Shown piece after piece: positions 7,878-15,434 of a DNA stretch of 52,493 nt; positions within the stretch are counted from its first letter, which is position 1, and the number at the start of each line of letters is the position of its first letter. The stretch is taken from positions 1 through 52,493 of the forward strand of contig JACQOE010000014.1 in assembly GCA_016202695.1 (NCBI GenBank). Direction: 5' to 3'. The position numbers and the translations under genes are program-made. The DNA comes from Pseudomonadota bacterium. GTDB lineage: Bacteria > Pseudomonadota > Alphaproteobacteria > JACQOE01. The notes beneath the pieces are model-generated. The model was not told the DNA's origin. It saw nothing but the letters and a program-made list of their open reading frames with translations, and did no database searches.

Positions 7878-8762
7878 ATGCAGCCTTCGGATTACGGTCC
7901 GTTTCCCTACCTCCCCATCACCCGGCGCCCGAAGTTCCGCTGGCCGGGCGGGGCGCGCGTGGCGCTCTGGGTGATCGTCAACGTCGAGATCTTCCCCCTC
8001 GACCGCCCGCTCCCGCGCCCGCAGCCCGGCAAGGACGCGAAGGTTCCCAACGTCCGCATCTGGGGCGAGCGCGATTACGGGAACCGGGTCGGCATCTGGC
8101 GGGTGATGGAGATCCTCCGCCGGTTCGGCATCCGGGCGACGGCCGCGACCAACAGCCTCGTCTGCGCGAAGCACCCCGAGATCGTCGCGGAGGGGGTGAG
8201 GCTCGGCTGGGAGTTCATCGGCCACAACCGCACCAACGCCTTGCGCCTGAACGAGATCCCGCCGGAGGAGGAGCGCGGCGTGATCCGCGAGGTGTTCGAG
8301 ACCTTAGCGCGGGCGACCGGCAGGCGCCCCGTCGGCTGGCTCGGGGCCGGGCGCCAGGAGACCTGGAACACGCTCGATCACCTCGTCGCCGAGGGCTGCC
8401 TCTACGTCGCCGACTGGCCGAACGATGATCAGCCTTACCTGATGGAGGTCGGCGGCCAGAGCCTGGTGTCCGTGCCCTACTCCTCCGAGATCAACGACTT
8501 CCAGGCGTTCCACGAGCACCGCTACCCGGTCGCCGAGTTCGAGGGCATGATCCGCCGCCACTTCGACGTCATGTACCGCGAGGGCGCGGAATCGGGGCGC
8601 GTGGTTCCGATCAGCCTGCACCCCTATCTGATCGGGCTCCCGCACCGGGTCGACTGTCTCGCCTCGGCCCTCGACTACATCTGCGGCCACGACGGCGTGT
8701 GGCTGGCGACCGGCGAGGAGATCGCCCGCCACTTCCTGGAGCTCCGCCGGTCCTCGGGGTGA
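7878..8762 (+). CDS. Polysaccharide-deacetylase-fold hydrolase, allantoinase (PuuE)-like
   Basis: A 294-residue protein of the NodB/CE4 superfamily, most like the PuuE-type allantoinase branch rather than true chitin deacetylases. Supporting signs: a VNVE segment in place of the TFDDG of polysaccharide deacetylases, ERDYGNRVG near 64-72, the metal-ligand region GHN at 115-117, and SLHPYLIGLPHR near 246-257. The usual second metal histidine (HxxxH) appears as N120, so metal binding may be altered. There is no signal peptide, so it is cytoplasmic and unlikely to act on cell-wall polysaccharide. GGAGAG lies just before the ATG. Its company (amidase plus AtzG-like protein) suggests hydrolysis of a C-N bond in a small cyclic or acylated substrate; that is inference. 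Confidence 0.85.
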   Translation: MQPSDYGPFPYLPITRRPKFRWPGGARVALWVIVNVEIFPLDRPLPRPQPGKDAKVPNVRIWGERDYGNRVGIWRVMEILRRFGIRATAATNSLVCAKHPEIVAEGVRLGWEFIGHNRTNALRLNEIPPEEERGVIREVFETLARATGRRPVGWLGAGRQETWNTLDHLVAEGCLYVADWPNDDQPYLMEVGGQSLVSVPYSSEINDFQAFHEHRYPVAEFEGMIRRHFDVMYREGAESGRVVPISLHPYLIGLPHRVDCLASALDYICGHDGVWLATGEEIARHFLELRRSSG

Positions 8763-8910
8763 GCCGGAAGTCCGGCGCCAGCGCCGCGAGGTTCGTCGAG
8801 CCGTGGCCGGGCGGGCAAGGGATGGGTTAGAGTGGCGGCTGCCCCGCGCGCCGGGGAGGCGCGGACGACGGGGCGCCCGGCACGGCGCGGGCGCGCATCG
8901 CGAGGCGGAA

Positions 8911-10428
8911 GTGAGCGGCTTGGACGCGGACGTGATCGTGGTCGGCGGCGGCAACGCGGGCCTCTGCGCCGCGCTCGCGGCGCGAGAGCAGCGAGTGCGG
9001 GTGCTGCTCCTCGAATGTGCGCCGCCGGAGGGGCGCGGCGGCAACGCAGCCTTCTGCGCGGGCTCGATCCGCGTCGCCTATCGCAGCCGCGAGGACGTGC
9101 TTCGGCTCTTCTCCCGGCTGCCGGCCGAGGAGGCGGAGCGGCTCGAGATCGAGAGCTACCCCGAGGAAACCTTCTTCGACGACCTCGCCCGACTTTCCGG
9201 CTACCGGGCCGACGCGGACCAGATCGCGACGCTCGTCGGCCGGAGCCTGGACACCGCGGCCTGGCTTCGCGACCAGGGCCTCCCCCTCAAGCCCGGCGGG
9301 GGCGACCCGACGGGCGGCGAGCGGCCCCGCCGATGCATCCCCGCCGGCGAGGCGGTGAAGGTGCGCGGCGCCGGCCGCGGCCTGGTCGATGGCCTGTATC
9401 GGGCGGCCGCGCGCGCCGGCGTGCAAGTGAGATACCAGACGCGCGCCGTCGCCCTTCTCGCCGAGGACGACCGGATCGTCGGCGTGCGGGCCCGCCGCCA
9501 GGGCCGGACGGCGGAGGTCCGGGCACGCGCCGTGGTGCTGGCAAGCGGCGGCTTCGAGGCGAACGCGGCCTGGCGGGCGCAGTACCTAGGCCCGGGGTGG
9601 GAGCTCGCCAGGGTGCGCGGCTCGCGCTTCAACGTCGGCGACGGCATTCGCATGGCGCTGGAGGCGGGAGCGGTTCCCTGCGGCAACTGGTCCGGCAGCC
9701 TCTCCGCCGCCCTCGACCCGGCTGCGCCCGAGTTCGGCGATCCGCGCGAGACGCGGGGCTACCAGCGGCGGAGCTATCCCTACGGCATCCTGGTCAACAC
9801 CCGCGGCCGGCGGTTCACCGACGAGGGGCGCGACACCTGGAACTACACCTTCGCCGACATGGGGCGGATCGTGCTTGCCCAGCCGGGCCACATCGCCTGG
9901 CAGGTGTTCGACGCCAAGGTGGCGCCGCTACTCAGGAGCGAGTACCACGGCGAGGGCGTCACCAGGGTGAGCGCGGAGAGCCTCGAGGCGCTGGCGGCGG
10001 GGCTCCACGGGATGGACGGGGCGGCGTTCCTGAGGACCGTTGCCGAGTACAACGCCGCGGTGGACGATTCCGTGGCGTTCGACCCCTCGCGGAAGGACGG
10101 CCGGGCCACCAGGGGCCTCGACCCCGACAAGTCGAACTGGGCCAACACGATCGACCGGCCGCCCTTCCTGGCCTGTGCGGTCACCTGCGGAATCCATTTC
10201 ACCTTCGGCGGCATCAAGACGGATCTCCTCGGCCGCGTGCTCGACGACGGCGGGCGCCCCGTTCCGGGCCTCTTCGCCGCGGGCGCCCTGGTCGGGGGCA
10301 CGTTCCATTTGAGCGTTCCCGGGGGCGCAGCGCGCACGCGAAGCTCGGTCTTCGGCCGGATTGCGGGCGCGAGCGCGGGGCGCGCGGCGATGGGCGCGGA
10401 GCCGGCGCTCGCGGCCGCAGGCGCCTGA
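8911..10428 (+). CDS. FAD-dependent dehydrogenase, tricarballylate dehydrogenase (TcuA)-like
   Basis: A 505-residue flavoprotein of the fumarate reductase/succinate dehydrogenase family. The N-terminal dinucleotide fold VIVVGGGNAGLCAA (about 8-21) binds FAD. The C-terminal FAD-contact region contains KSNWA, CGIHFTFGGIKTD and PGLFAAGALVGG, the pattern seen in TcuA-type proteins. The frame is open from an ATG at 8803, but the FAD motif begins after a GTG at 8911 preceded by GAGGCGGAA, so the GTG is preferred and the 36 Arg/Gly-rich upstream residues are discounted. It is soluble and probably oxidises a carboxylic acid. No TcuB-like electron-transfer partner lies next to it. It sits between the deacetylase-fold protein and the amidase genes in one transcription unit. 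Confidence 0.87.
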   Translation: MSGLDADVIVVGGGNAGLCAALAAREQRVRVLLLECAPPEGRGGNAAFCAGSIRVAYRSREDVLRLFSRLPAEEAERLEIESYPEETFFDDLARLSGYRADADQIATLVGRSLDTAAWLRDQGLPLKPGGGDPTGGERPRRCIPAGEAVKVRGAGRGLVDGLYRAAARAGVQVRYQTRAVALLAEDDRIVGVRARRQGRTAEVRARAVVLASGGFEANAAWRAQYLGPGWELARVRGSRFNVGDGIRMALEAGAVPCGNWSGSLSAALDPAAPEFGDPRETRGYQRRSYPYGILVNTRGRRFTDEGRDTWNYTFADMGRIVLAQPGHIAWQVFDAKVAPLLRSEYHGEGVTRVSAESLEALAAGLHGMDGAAFLRTVAEYNAAVDDSVAFDPSRKDGRATRGLDPDKSNWANTIDRPPFLACAVTCGIHFTFGGIKTDLLGRVLDDGGRPVPGLFAAGALVGGTFHLSVPGGAARTRSSVFGRIAGASAGRAAMGAEPALAAAGA

Positions 10429-10468
10429 GGCGCCGCCCGAAGCGACACCCGACGGAGGAGGAGGCGAT

Positions 10469-10669
10469 ATGGCCGAGAACCCGAAGCCGGCGTCGGCGGA
10501 GGAGATCGGGAGACTGATCAGAGCCGCCGGGCTTTCGCCGACCGACGACGAGATGGCGGGGCTTCTCGACGCGCAGCCCCAGGTCGAGGCGAAGGCGCGG
10601 CTCGTCCGGGCCCGGATCGGGCGCTTCGACGAGCCCGCGAACGTCTACGGCCTCGCCCCGGAGCGCTGA
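10469..10669 (+). CDS. Small AtzG/GatC-like amidase partner (DUF4089-like)
   Basis: A 66-residue protein preceded by a strong GGAGGAGGAGG and ending only 3 nt before the GTG of the amidase gene. Its C-terminal half (LVRARIGRFDEPANVYG) has the Arg-rich helix and DEPA segment typical of AtzG-type small subunits, which wrap around an amidase as GatC does around GatA. AtzG forms a complex with the amidase AtzE in the cyanuric acid pathway. Here it most likely stabilises the amidase encoded next. The assignment is from motif and position; the similarity is short. Confidence 0.75.
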   Translation: MAENPKPASAEEIGRLIRAAGLSPTDDEMAGLLDAQPQVEAKARLVRARIGRFDEPANVYGLAPER

Positions 10670-10672
10670 GCC

Positions 10673-12091
10673 GTGGCCGCCGATCTCCACTTTCTCGGTA
10701 TCGCCGAGGCGAGCCGGCGGATACGGGCGCGCGAGCTTTCGCCCGTCGCCCTGACGCGGGCCTTCCTCGATCGCATCGAGGCCCTCGATTCCCACCTCCA
10801 CTGCTATCTGACCCTCGCCCGCGAACAGGCCCTCGGCGAGGCCGAACAGGCCGAACGCGAGATCGCGGCCGGGACCTGGCGGGGGCCGATGCACGGCATC
10901 CCCTATGCGGTCAAGGACAACATCGAGACCGCCGGGATTCGCACCACCGGCAACTCGAAGCTCCTGCTCGACAACATTCCCGGGCGCGACGCGGCGGTGA
11001 TCGAGCGGCTCAAGCGGGCGGGCGCGGTGCTGCTCGGCAAGCTCGCCTGCGACGAGTTCGCCCATGGCGGACCGTCCGACGACCTTCCCTGGCCGCCGAC
11101 GCGCAACCCCTGGAACACGGAGCACATGCCGGGCGGATCGAGCGGCGGCTCCGCCGCGGCGGTGGCCGCCGGCCTCGCCCTCACGGCGCTCGGCACCGAT
11201 ACCGGGGGCTCGATCCGCAGTCCGGCCGGATACTGCGGGGTGGTCGGGCTCAAGCCCACCTACGGGCGCGTGAGCCGGTTCGGCATCATCCCCAACTCCT
11301 TCAGCCTCGACACCTGCGGCCCGATCGCCTGGTCGGTCGAGGATGCGGCGCTGATGCTGGCCGCCGTCGCCGGCCACGACCCCCGCGACCCGGGCAGCAT
11401 CGAGCTGCCTGTGCCGGACTTCCGCGCCGCGCTGACCGGCGATATTCGCGGGCTCAGGATCGGCGTCGTGCGCCACTTCTACGAGGAGGACCTGCCGGCA
11501 AGCCCGGAGGTGCGCGCCAACATGGAGGCGGCGCTCGGCGTCCTCGCGCGCCTCGGGGCCGAGGTCGAGGATGTGCGCCTTCGCCCGCTCCAGGAGTACG
11601 CCGCCTGCAAGATGATGATCCAGCTCCCCGAGATCTACGCGGTCTTCGAGGAGGACCTCCAGCGCCGGCCCGAGTCCTTCGGCGCGATCTTCAAGTACCG
11701 GGTCCTGCCGGGCGCGCTCGTCCGCGGCGTCGACTACGTGCAGGCGCAGCGGAAACGCCGGCAACTCGCCGCCGAGTACCGGGAGCTGATGCGACGCTAC
11801 GACGCCCTGGTCACCTCGGGAATCTACGGGCCGGCGCCGAAGATCGGGCGCTTCGAGCGCAAGGGCAAGTTCGCCAAGCCCTCGATCACGGTGGCGTTCA
11901 GCGTCACCGGCGGGCCAGCGGCCTCGATCTGCAACGGGTTCACGCCGTCGGGGCTTCCCTACGCGCTGCAGATCGCCGGCCGCCCGTTCGACGAGGCGAC
12001 GGTTCTCCGGATCGCCCATGCCTACGAGGCGGCGACCCCGTGGCGGAGGACACGCCCGGCGCCGCAGGACCGGGCTCAAGGGACGCCGTGA
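10673..12091 (+). CDS. Amidase-signature hydrolase (AtzE/GatA-like)
   Basis: A 472-residue amidase-signature enzyme with the complete Lys-cisSer-Ser triad: K81 in YAVKDNIE, the cis-Ser in GGSSGGS (about S156) and the nucleophile S180 in GTDTGGSIRSP. It hydrolyses an amide or carbamoyl C-N bond in the cytoplasm. The GTG start at 10673 follows the AtzG-like gene by 3 nt, the same order and spacing as atzG-atzE, so the two products probably form a complex. It is unlikely to be the tRNA amidotransferase subunit GatA, because no gatB is present and the neighbours are catabolic. The next gene encodes a TRAP binding protein, so the substrate of the group may be imported by that transporter. Confidence 0.88.
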   Translation: MAADLHFLGIAEASRRIRARELSPVALTRAFLDRIEALDSHLHCYLTLAREQALGEAEQAEREIAAGTWRGPMHGIPYAVKDNIETAGIRTTGNSKLLLDNIPGRDAAVIERLKRAGAVLLGKLACDEFAHGGPSDDLPWPPTRNPWNTEHMPGGSSGGSAAAVAAGLALTALGTDTGGSIRSPAGYCGVVGLKPTYGRVSRFGIIPNSFSLDTCGPIAWSVEDAALMLAAVAGHDPRDPGSIELPVPDFRAALTGDIRGLRIGVVRHFYEEDLPASPEVRANMEAALGVLARLGAEVEDVRLRPLQEYAACKMMIQLPEIYAVFEEDLQRRPESFGAIFKYRVLPGALVRGVDYVQAQRKRRQLAAEYRELMRRYDALVTSGIYGPAPKIGRFERKGKFAKPSITVAFSVTGGPAASICNGFTPSGLPYALQIAGRPFDEATVLRIAHAYEAATPWRRTRPAPQDRAQGTP

Positions 12092-12144
12092 TCCTGTTGC
12101 GCCTTGGATGGGGACGGGCGCGCCGTCGGTCGTGCAAATGGCTG

Positions 12145-12172
12145 TTGCGCGGCGATCGAATCGCCCTACCCT
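12145..12172 (+). promoter_or_regulatory. Candidate promoter with an inverted repeat in its spacer
   Basis: TTGCGC (12145-12150) and TACCCT (12167-12172) are 16 nt apart. The spacer is almost exactly the perfect inverted repeat GGCGAT-CGA-ATCGCC (12151-12165). It precedes TAXI binding protein 3 with a leader of about 105 nt. A repressor bound between -35 and -10 would block this promoter. Purely motif-based. Confidence 0.4.
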
Positions 12173-12281
12173 GTCGGTTCCGGCGGACAGGCCGGTCCGT
12201 CCGGCGGGACGGGCGGCGGGCGGATCCACGCCCCTCGCCCCCCAATCGAGTGCGGCCTCTGCCAAGGGAGGACCAACCGTC

Positions 12282-13280
12282 ATGGAAACCCGTCCAAGCA
12301 CGTGCATGAGAAGAGGTTTCGTCGCCTCGATCGTCGCCGTCCTGGCCTCGGTCGCGGTCGGCGCCGGCGCGGGCTCCGCGCGCGCCCAGGAGAGCGTGGT
12401 GATCGTCCCCGGCCTCGTCGGCGGGATCGGCTTCCAGTTCGTGACCGGCATGGTCAACGCCGCCGCCTCCGACATCCAGAAGACCAAGGCGCAGGTCAGC
12501 ATCTCGGCCTCAGGCGGGTTCGGCGACAACGCCGTCCGCGTCCATCGCGGCATGGCCCAGGTGGGCGTGATCACCGAGCAGGACCTGACCGATATCCAGA
12601 CTCGCGGCGGCAAATTCGCCGCCCCCGGCGAGCCGGTCGTGGTTCTCTTTCCGCTCTACTCGTTCGTCTGGCACGCCATGGTCAAGCGCGAATCGCCGAT
12701 CCAGTCGATGTCCGACCTCAAGGGCAAGAAGATCAACGTGCAGCCGGTCGGCGCGGCGACCCGCACGGTCGGCGAGGCGATCTTCAAAGCCCTGGGCATC
12801 ACCTACACGCCCTTCGCCCTTGCGCACTCCGAGTCGGCGGACTCGCTCTTGTCGGGGGCCGTCGACGTCATCACCAACGGCGGCATCAATCCGGTGCACA
12901 TGGCGATGGCGGCCAAGACCCCGGTGCGGGTCATTCCCTTCACCGCCGAGGAGACCGCCAAGGTCAACAAGGAGCTGTCCTGGCTCCAGGCGATCAAGGA
13001 CTACGACTTCGGGCGCTTCTATCCCGGCGCCGGAAAGGCGACCGTGATGGGCATGTGGACGCAGATGGCGGCGAGCCTCAAGCTCTCGGACGAGGTCGCC
13101 GAGGCGTTGACCTACAACGCCTACAAGAACCGCAAGGTGATGGAGAACGCCCACTCGCTCGCCAAGGAGATGGACCCCGCCCAGATCCTGGAGACGAGCA
13201 TCAAGATCCACCCGGGGGCGGCAAGGGCCTATGCCCGCCTCGGGGTCACCATACCGGCGGACAAGATCGCGAAGCGCTGA
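12282..13280 (+). CDS. TAXI-family TRAP solute-binding protein (copy 3, divergent)
   Basis: A 332-residue exported binding protein with a signal peptide ending near SARAQ (about residues 32-36). GGGAGG lies 10 nt before the ATG. The fold-level pattern of TAXI proteins is present (SDLKGKKINVQPVG, a central VDVITNGG segment, C-terminal IKIHPGAARAYARLG). The usual GxGSGGxYYP motif near the mature N-terminus is replaced by PGLVGGIGFQF, so this copy diverges from binding proteins 1, 2 and 4 and probably binds another ligand class. It pairs with the permease at 13364-15403; a very strong hairpin lies between them. Confidence 0.85.
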   Translation: METRPSTCMRRGFVASIVAVLASVAVGAGAGSARAQESVVIVPGLVGGIGFQFVTGMVNAAASDIQKTKAQVSISASGGFGDNAVRVHRGMAQVGVITEQDLTDIQTRGGKFAAPGEPVVVLFPLYSFVWHAMVKRESPIQSMSDLKGKKINVQPVGAATRTVGEAIFKALGITYTPFALAHSESADSLLSGAVDVITNGGINPVHMAMAAKTPVRVIPFTAEETAKVNKELSWLQAIKDYDFGRFYPGAGKATVMGMWTQMAASLKLSDEVAEALTYNAYKNRKVMENAHSLAKEMDPAQILETSIKIHPGAARAYARLGVTIPADKIAKR

Positions 13281-13291
13281 CGCCCCGTATC

Positions 13292-13334
13292 GGCGGCGGG
13301 GGCGCGGCCGGACCCGGCCGGCGCCCCCGCCGCC
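13292..13334 (+). other. Strong intercistronic hairpin between TAXI binding protein 3 and permease 3
   Basis: A 14-bp perfect outer stem (GGCGGCGGGGGCGC at 13292-13305 with its complement at 13321-13334), a single bulged G at 13320, and an inner palindromic GGCC-type stem (13306-13319). It starts 11 nt after the binding-protein stop codon and ends 30 nt before the permease start, with no T-tract. The likely role is 3' protection of the binding-protein message or partial termination. Confidence 0.7.
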
Positions 13335-13363
13335 CGATGGATGTCCGGGAACCGGAGAGGGCC

Positions 13364-15403
13364 ATGAGGGAACGCTGGCGGGGACGGGTCGTCGCCGCGG
13401 TGGCGATTTCCCTCTCCCTGTTCCACCTCTACGCCGCGGCGGCGGCGCCCTTCGATCCGAGGACCCAGCGCGGCGTCCATCTCGGAGCGGTCCTCTTTCT
13501 CCTCTATCTCCTGCGGCCGATCTTCACCGGCCGCCTGAGGCCCCTGAACGTGGTCGGCTCCGTCCTCGGGGCGGCGCTTTGCGCCTACATCGTCGTCGAC
13601 CAGGACCGGATCGCGTTTCAGGCCGCGATCCCCGCGCCGTGGGAGACTCCGCTCGGCTGGATCGATTTCCAGACGCCGATGGGGGCGGCCCTGATCGTGC
13701 TTCTCGTCGTCGGCGCCTGGCGGACGGTCGGGCCGGCATTGCCCCTGCTCGCGATCCTTTCGCTCGCCTACGCCTACTTCGGCAAGCTCATCCCCGGCGA
13801 CTGGGGCCACTCGGGATTCGGCGTGCCCTTCATCGTCGGCTACAGCTACCTGTCGATGGATGCGATCTTCGGCCTGCCGATCGCGGTTTCCGCCACCATC
13901 ATCGTCATGTTCACGATCTTCGGCTCGTTCCTGCTGCGCGCCGGGCAGGGAGATTTCTTCAGCCGGCTGGCGTTGCGCGTCGCCGGGCGCACGCGCGGCG
14001 GACCGGCGCAGGTGGCAACGATATCGAGCGCCCTCGTCGGCACCATCTCGGGCAGCGCCGTCGGCAACGTCGCCTGCACCGGGGCCTTCTCCATCCCCTT
14101 GATGAAGGCCCGCGGCTACCATCCGGCATTCGCCGGCGCGGTCGAGGCGGCGGCCTCCACCGGCGGCCAGATCATGCCGCCGGTGATGGGCGCCGGCGCG
14201 TTCGTCATGGCCGAGGCGCTCGGCATTCCCTACCTCGACATCGCCATCGCCGCGGCGATTCCGGCGGTTCTCTACTTCTGGAACATCATGGCGAGCGTCC
14301 AGTTCGAGGCGAAGCGCCTCGGGCATGTCGGTCTCGCCGCCGCCGAGCTGCCGCCCTGGCGGGGGGTCCTGAGCGGGCTCTACCTGCTCAGCCCGATCGT
14401 CGTCCTGGTCTACTTCCTCAACCTCGGCTACTCGCCCATGCGGGCCTCGATCTGGGCGATCCTGGCCACCGTTGCCATCTCCAACCTCGAAGCGCTCGCC
14501 GGCCCCTTCCGGCGCCCCGGCGCGGGCCGGAGGCGCGCCCTCCTCGCCGCCCTCGCCGTCGCCGGCTTCCTCGCGACGCTGCCGCCCGTCGGCCCCGACG
14601 CGGCGCTGCGTCTCGCGCTCGTCGTCGTCGCGGCGACGGCGCTTGTGCATCTCTTCAAGCTGCCGACGCGGATCGATATCGTCGCCCTCGGCCGCTGCCT
14701 CCGCGAGGGCGCGGAGGGCGTGGTCGATGTCGCGACCGCCTGCGCGGTGGCGGGAATCGTCATCGGGGTCATCAACCTCACCGGCCTCGGGATCAAGCTC
14801 ACCACCCTCATCGTCAGCACCTCTCAGGGCGTCGTGTTCCTTGCCCTCGTCCTCGCCGCCGCCGCCTCCATCATCCTCGGCATGGGCCTGCCCACGACCG
14901 TTGCCTATGTGATCGCCGGGGCGGTGGCGGCGCCGGCCCTCTCCGACCTTGGGATCAAGCCCCTGGTCGCGCACCTTTTCGTCTTCTACTTCGCCTGCAT
15001 CAGCGTCATCACGCCGCCGGTCTGCCTCGCCGCCTACGTCGCGGCGGGCATGGCCGGCGCGCACTGGTTCCGCACCGCGGTGATCGCCTGCAAGCTGGCG
15101 CTGCCCTCGTTCATCGTTCCGTTCCTTTTCGTCTATCAGCCGGCGTTGCTGCTCGATGCCGGCTGGCCCCTGGTCCTGTGGGGCTTCGTCAGCGCCATGT
15201 TCGGCATCGTCTTCCTCGCCGCGAGCGTGATCGGCCATTTCCTGGCGCCGGTCCCGGGCTGGCAGCGACCGGTCTACTTCGTCACCGCGCTGCTCCTGAT
15301 CGAGAATACGGTCTGGCTGGACCTCGCCGGCGCCGTTCTCGCCGCGGCGCTCGTCGCGCAGCAGTTGCGCAAGGCGCGCGTGCCGGCCCCCGCCGCGGCG
15401 TAA
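13364..15403 (+). CDS. TRAP transporter fused permease, TAXI type (copy 3)
   Basis: A 679-residue polytopic inner-membrane protein, partner of binding protein 3. It carries the fused small/large subunit organisation, with GGQIMPPVMGAGAF and the later GMGLPTTVAY segment. The start at 13364 has GGAGAGG six to eight nt upstream; an in-frame ATG at 13337 (nine residues longer) overlaps the downstream side of the hairpin and is less likely. A stretch of Arg/Ala/Pro-rich sequence around the middle (after LEALAGPFRRPGAG) separates the two halves of the large domain, a longer linker than in copies 1, 2 and 4. It ends 31 nt from the convergent efflux operon. Confidence 0.9.
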   Translation: MRERWRGRVVAAVAISLSLFHLYAAAAAPFDPRTQRGVHLGAVLFLLYLLRPIFTGRLRPLNVVGSVLGAALCAYIVVDQDRIAFQAAIPAPWETPLGWIDFQTPMGAALIVLLVVGAWRTVGPALPLLAILSLAYAYFGKLIPGDWGHSGFGVPFIVGYSYLSMDAIFGLPIAVSATIIVMFTIFGSFLLRAGQGDFFSRLALRVAGRTRGGPAQVATISSALVGTISGSAVGNVACTGAFSIPLMKARGYHPAFAGAVEAAASTGGQIMPPVMGAGAFVMAEALGIPYLDIAIAAAIPAVLYFWNIMASVQFEAKRLGHVGLAAAELPPWRGVLSGLYLLSPIVVLVYFLNLGYSPMRASIWAILATVAISNLEALAGPFRRPGAGRRRALLAALAVAGFLATLPPVGPDAALRLALVVVAATALVHLFKLPTRIDIVALGRCLREGAEGVVDVATACAVAGIVIGVINLTGLGIKLTTLIVSTSQGVVFLALVLAAAASIILGMGLPTTVAYVIAGAVAAPALSDLGIKPLVAHLFVFYFACISVITPPVCLAAYVAAGMAGAHWFRTAVIACKLALPSFIVPFLFVYQPALLLDAGWPLVLWGFVSAMFGIVFLAASVIGHFLAPVPGWQRPVYFVTALLLIENTVWLDLAGAVLAAALVAQQLRKARVPAPAAA

Positions 15404-15434
15404 CGCGGCCGGCTCCACTTGGCCGGAACAGGCT

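Noticed and set aside
8803-8910. Longer N-terminus for the TcuA-like flavoprotein
   Set aside because: The extra 36 residues are Arg/Gly/Ala-rich and precede the FAD motif that normally begins within the first ten residues; the GTG at 8911 has a good ribosome binding site.
10673-12091. Amidase as GatA of the tRNA amidotransferase
   Set aside because: No gatB is present and the small partner looks like AtzG rather than GatC; the neighbours are catabolic and transport genes.
15404-15434. CCGGC...GCCGG inverted repeat between permease 3 and the NodT gene as a bidirectional terminator
   Set aside because: Only a 5-bp stem with an 8-nt loop and no T-tract on either strand; not distinguishable from chance in this GC-rich sequence.
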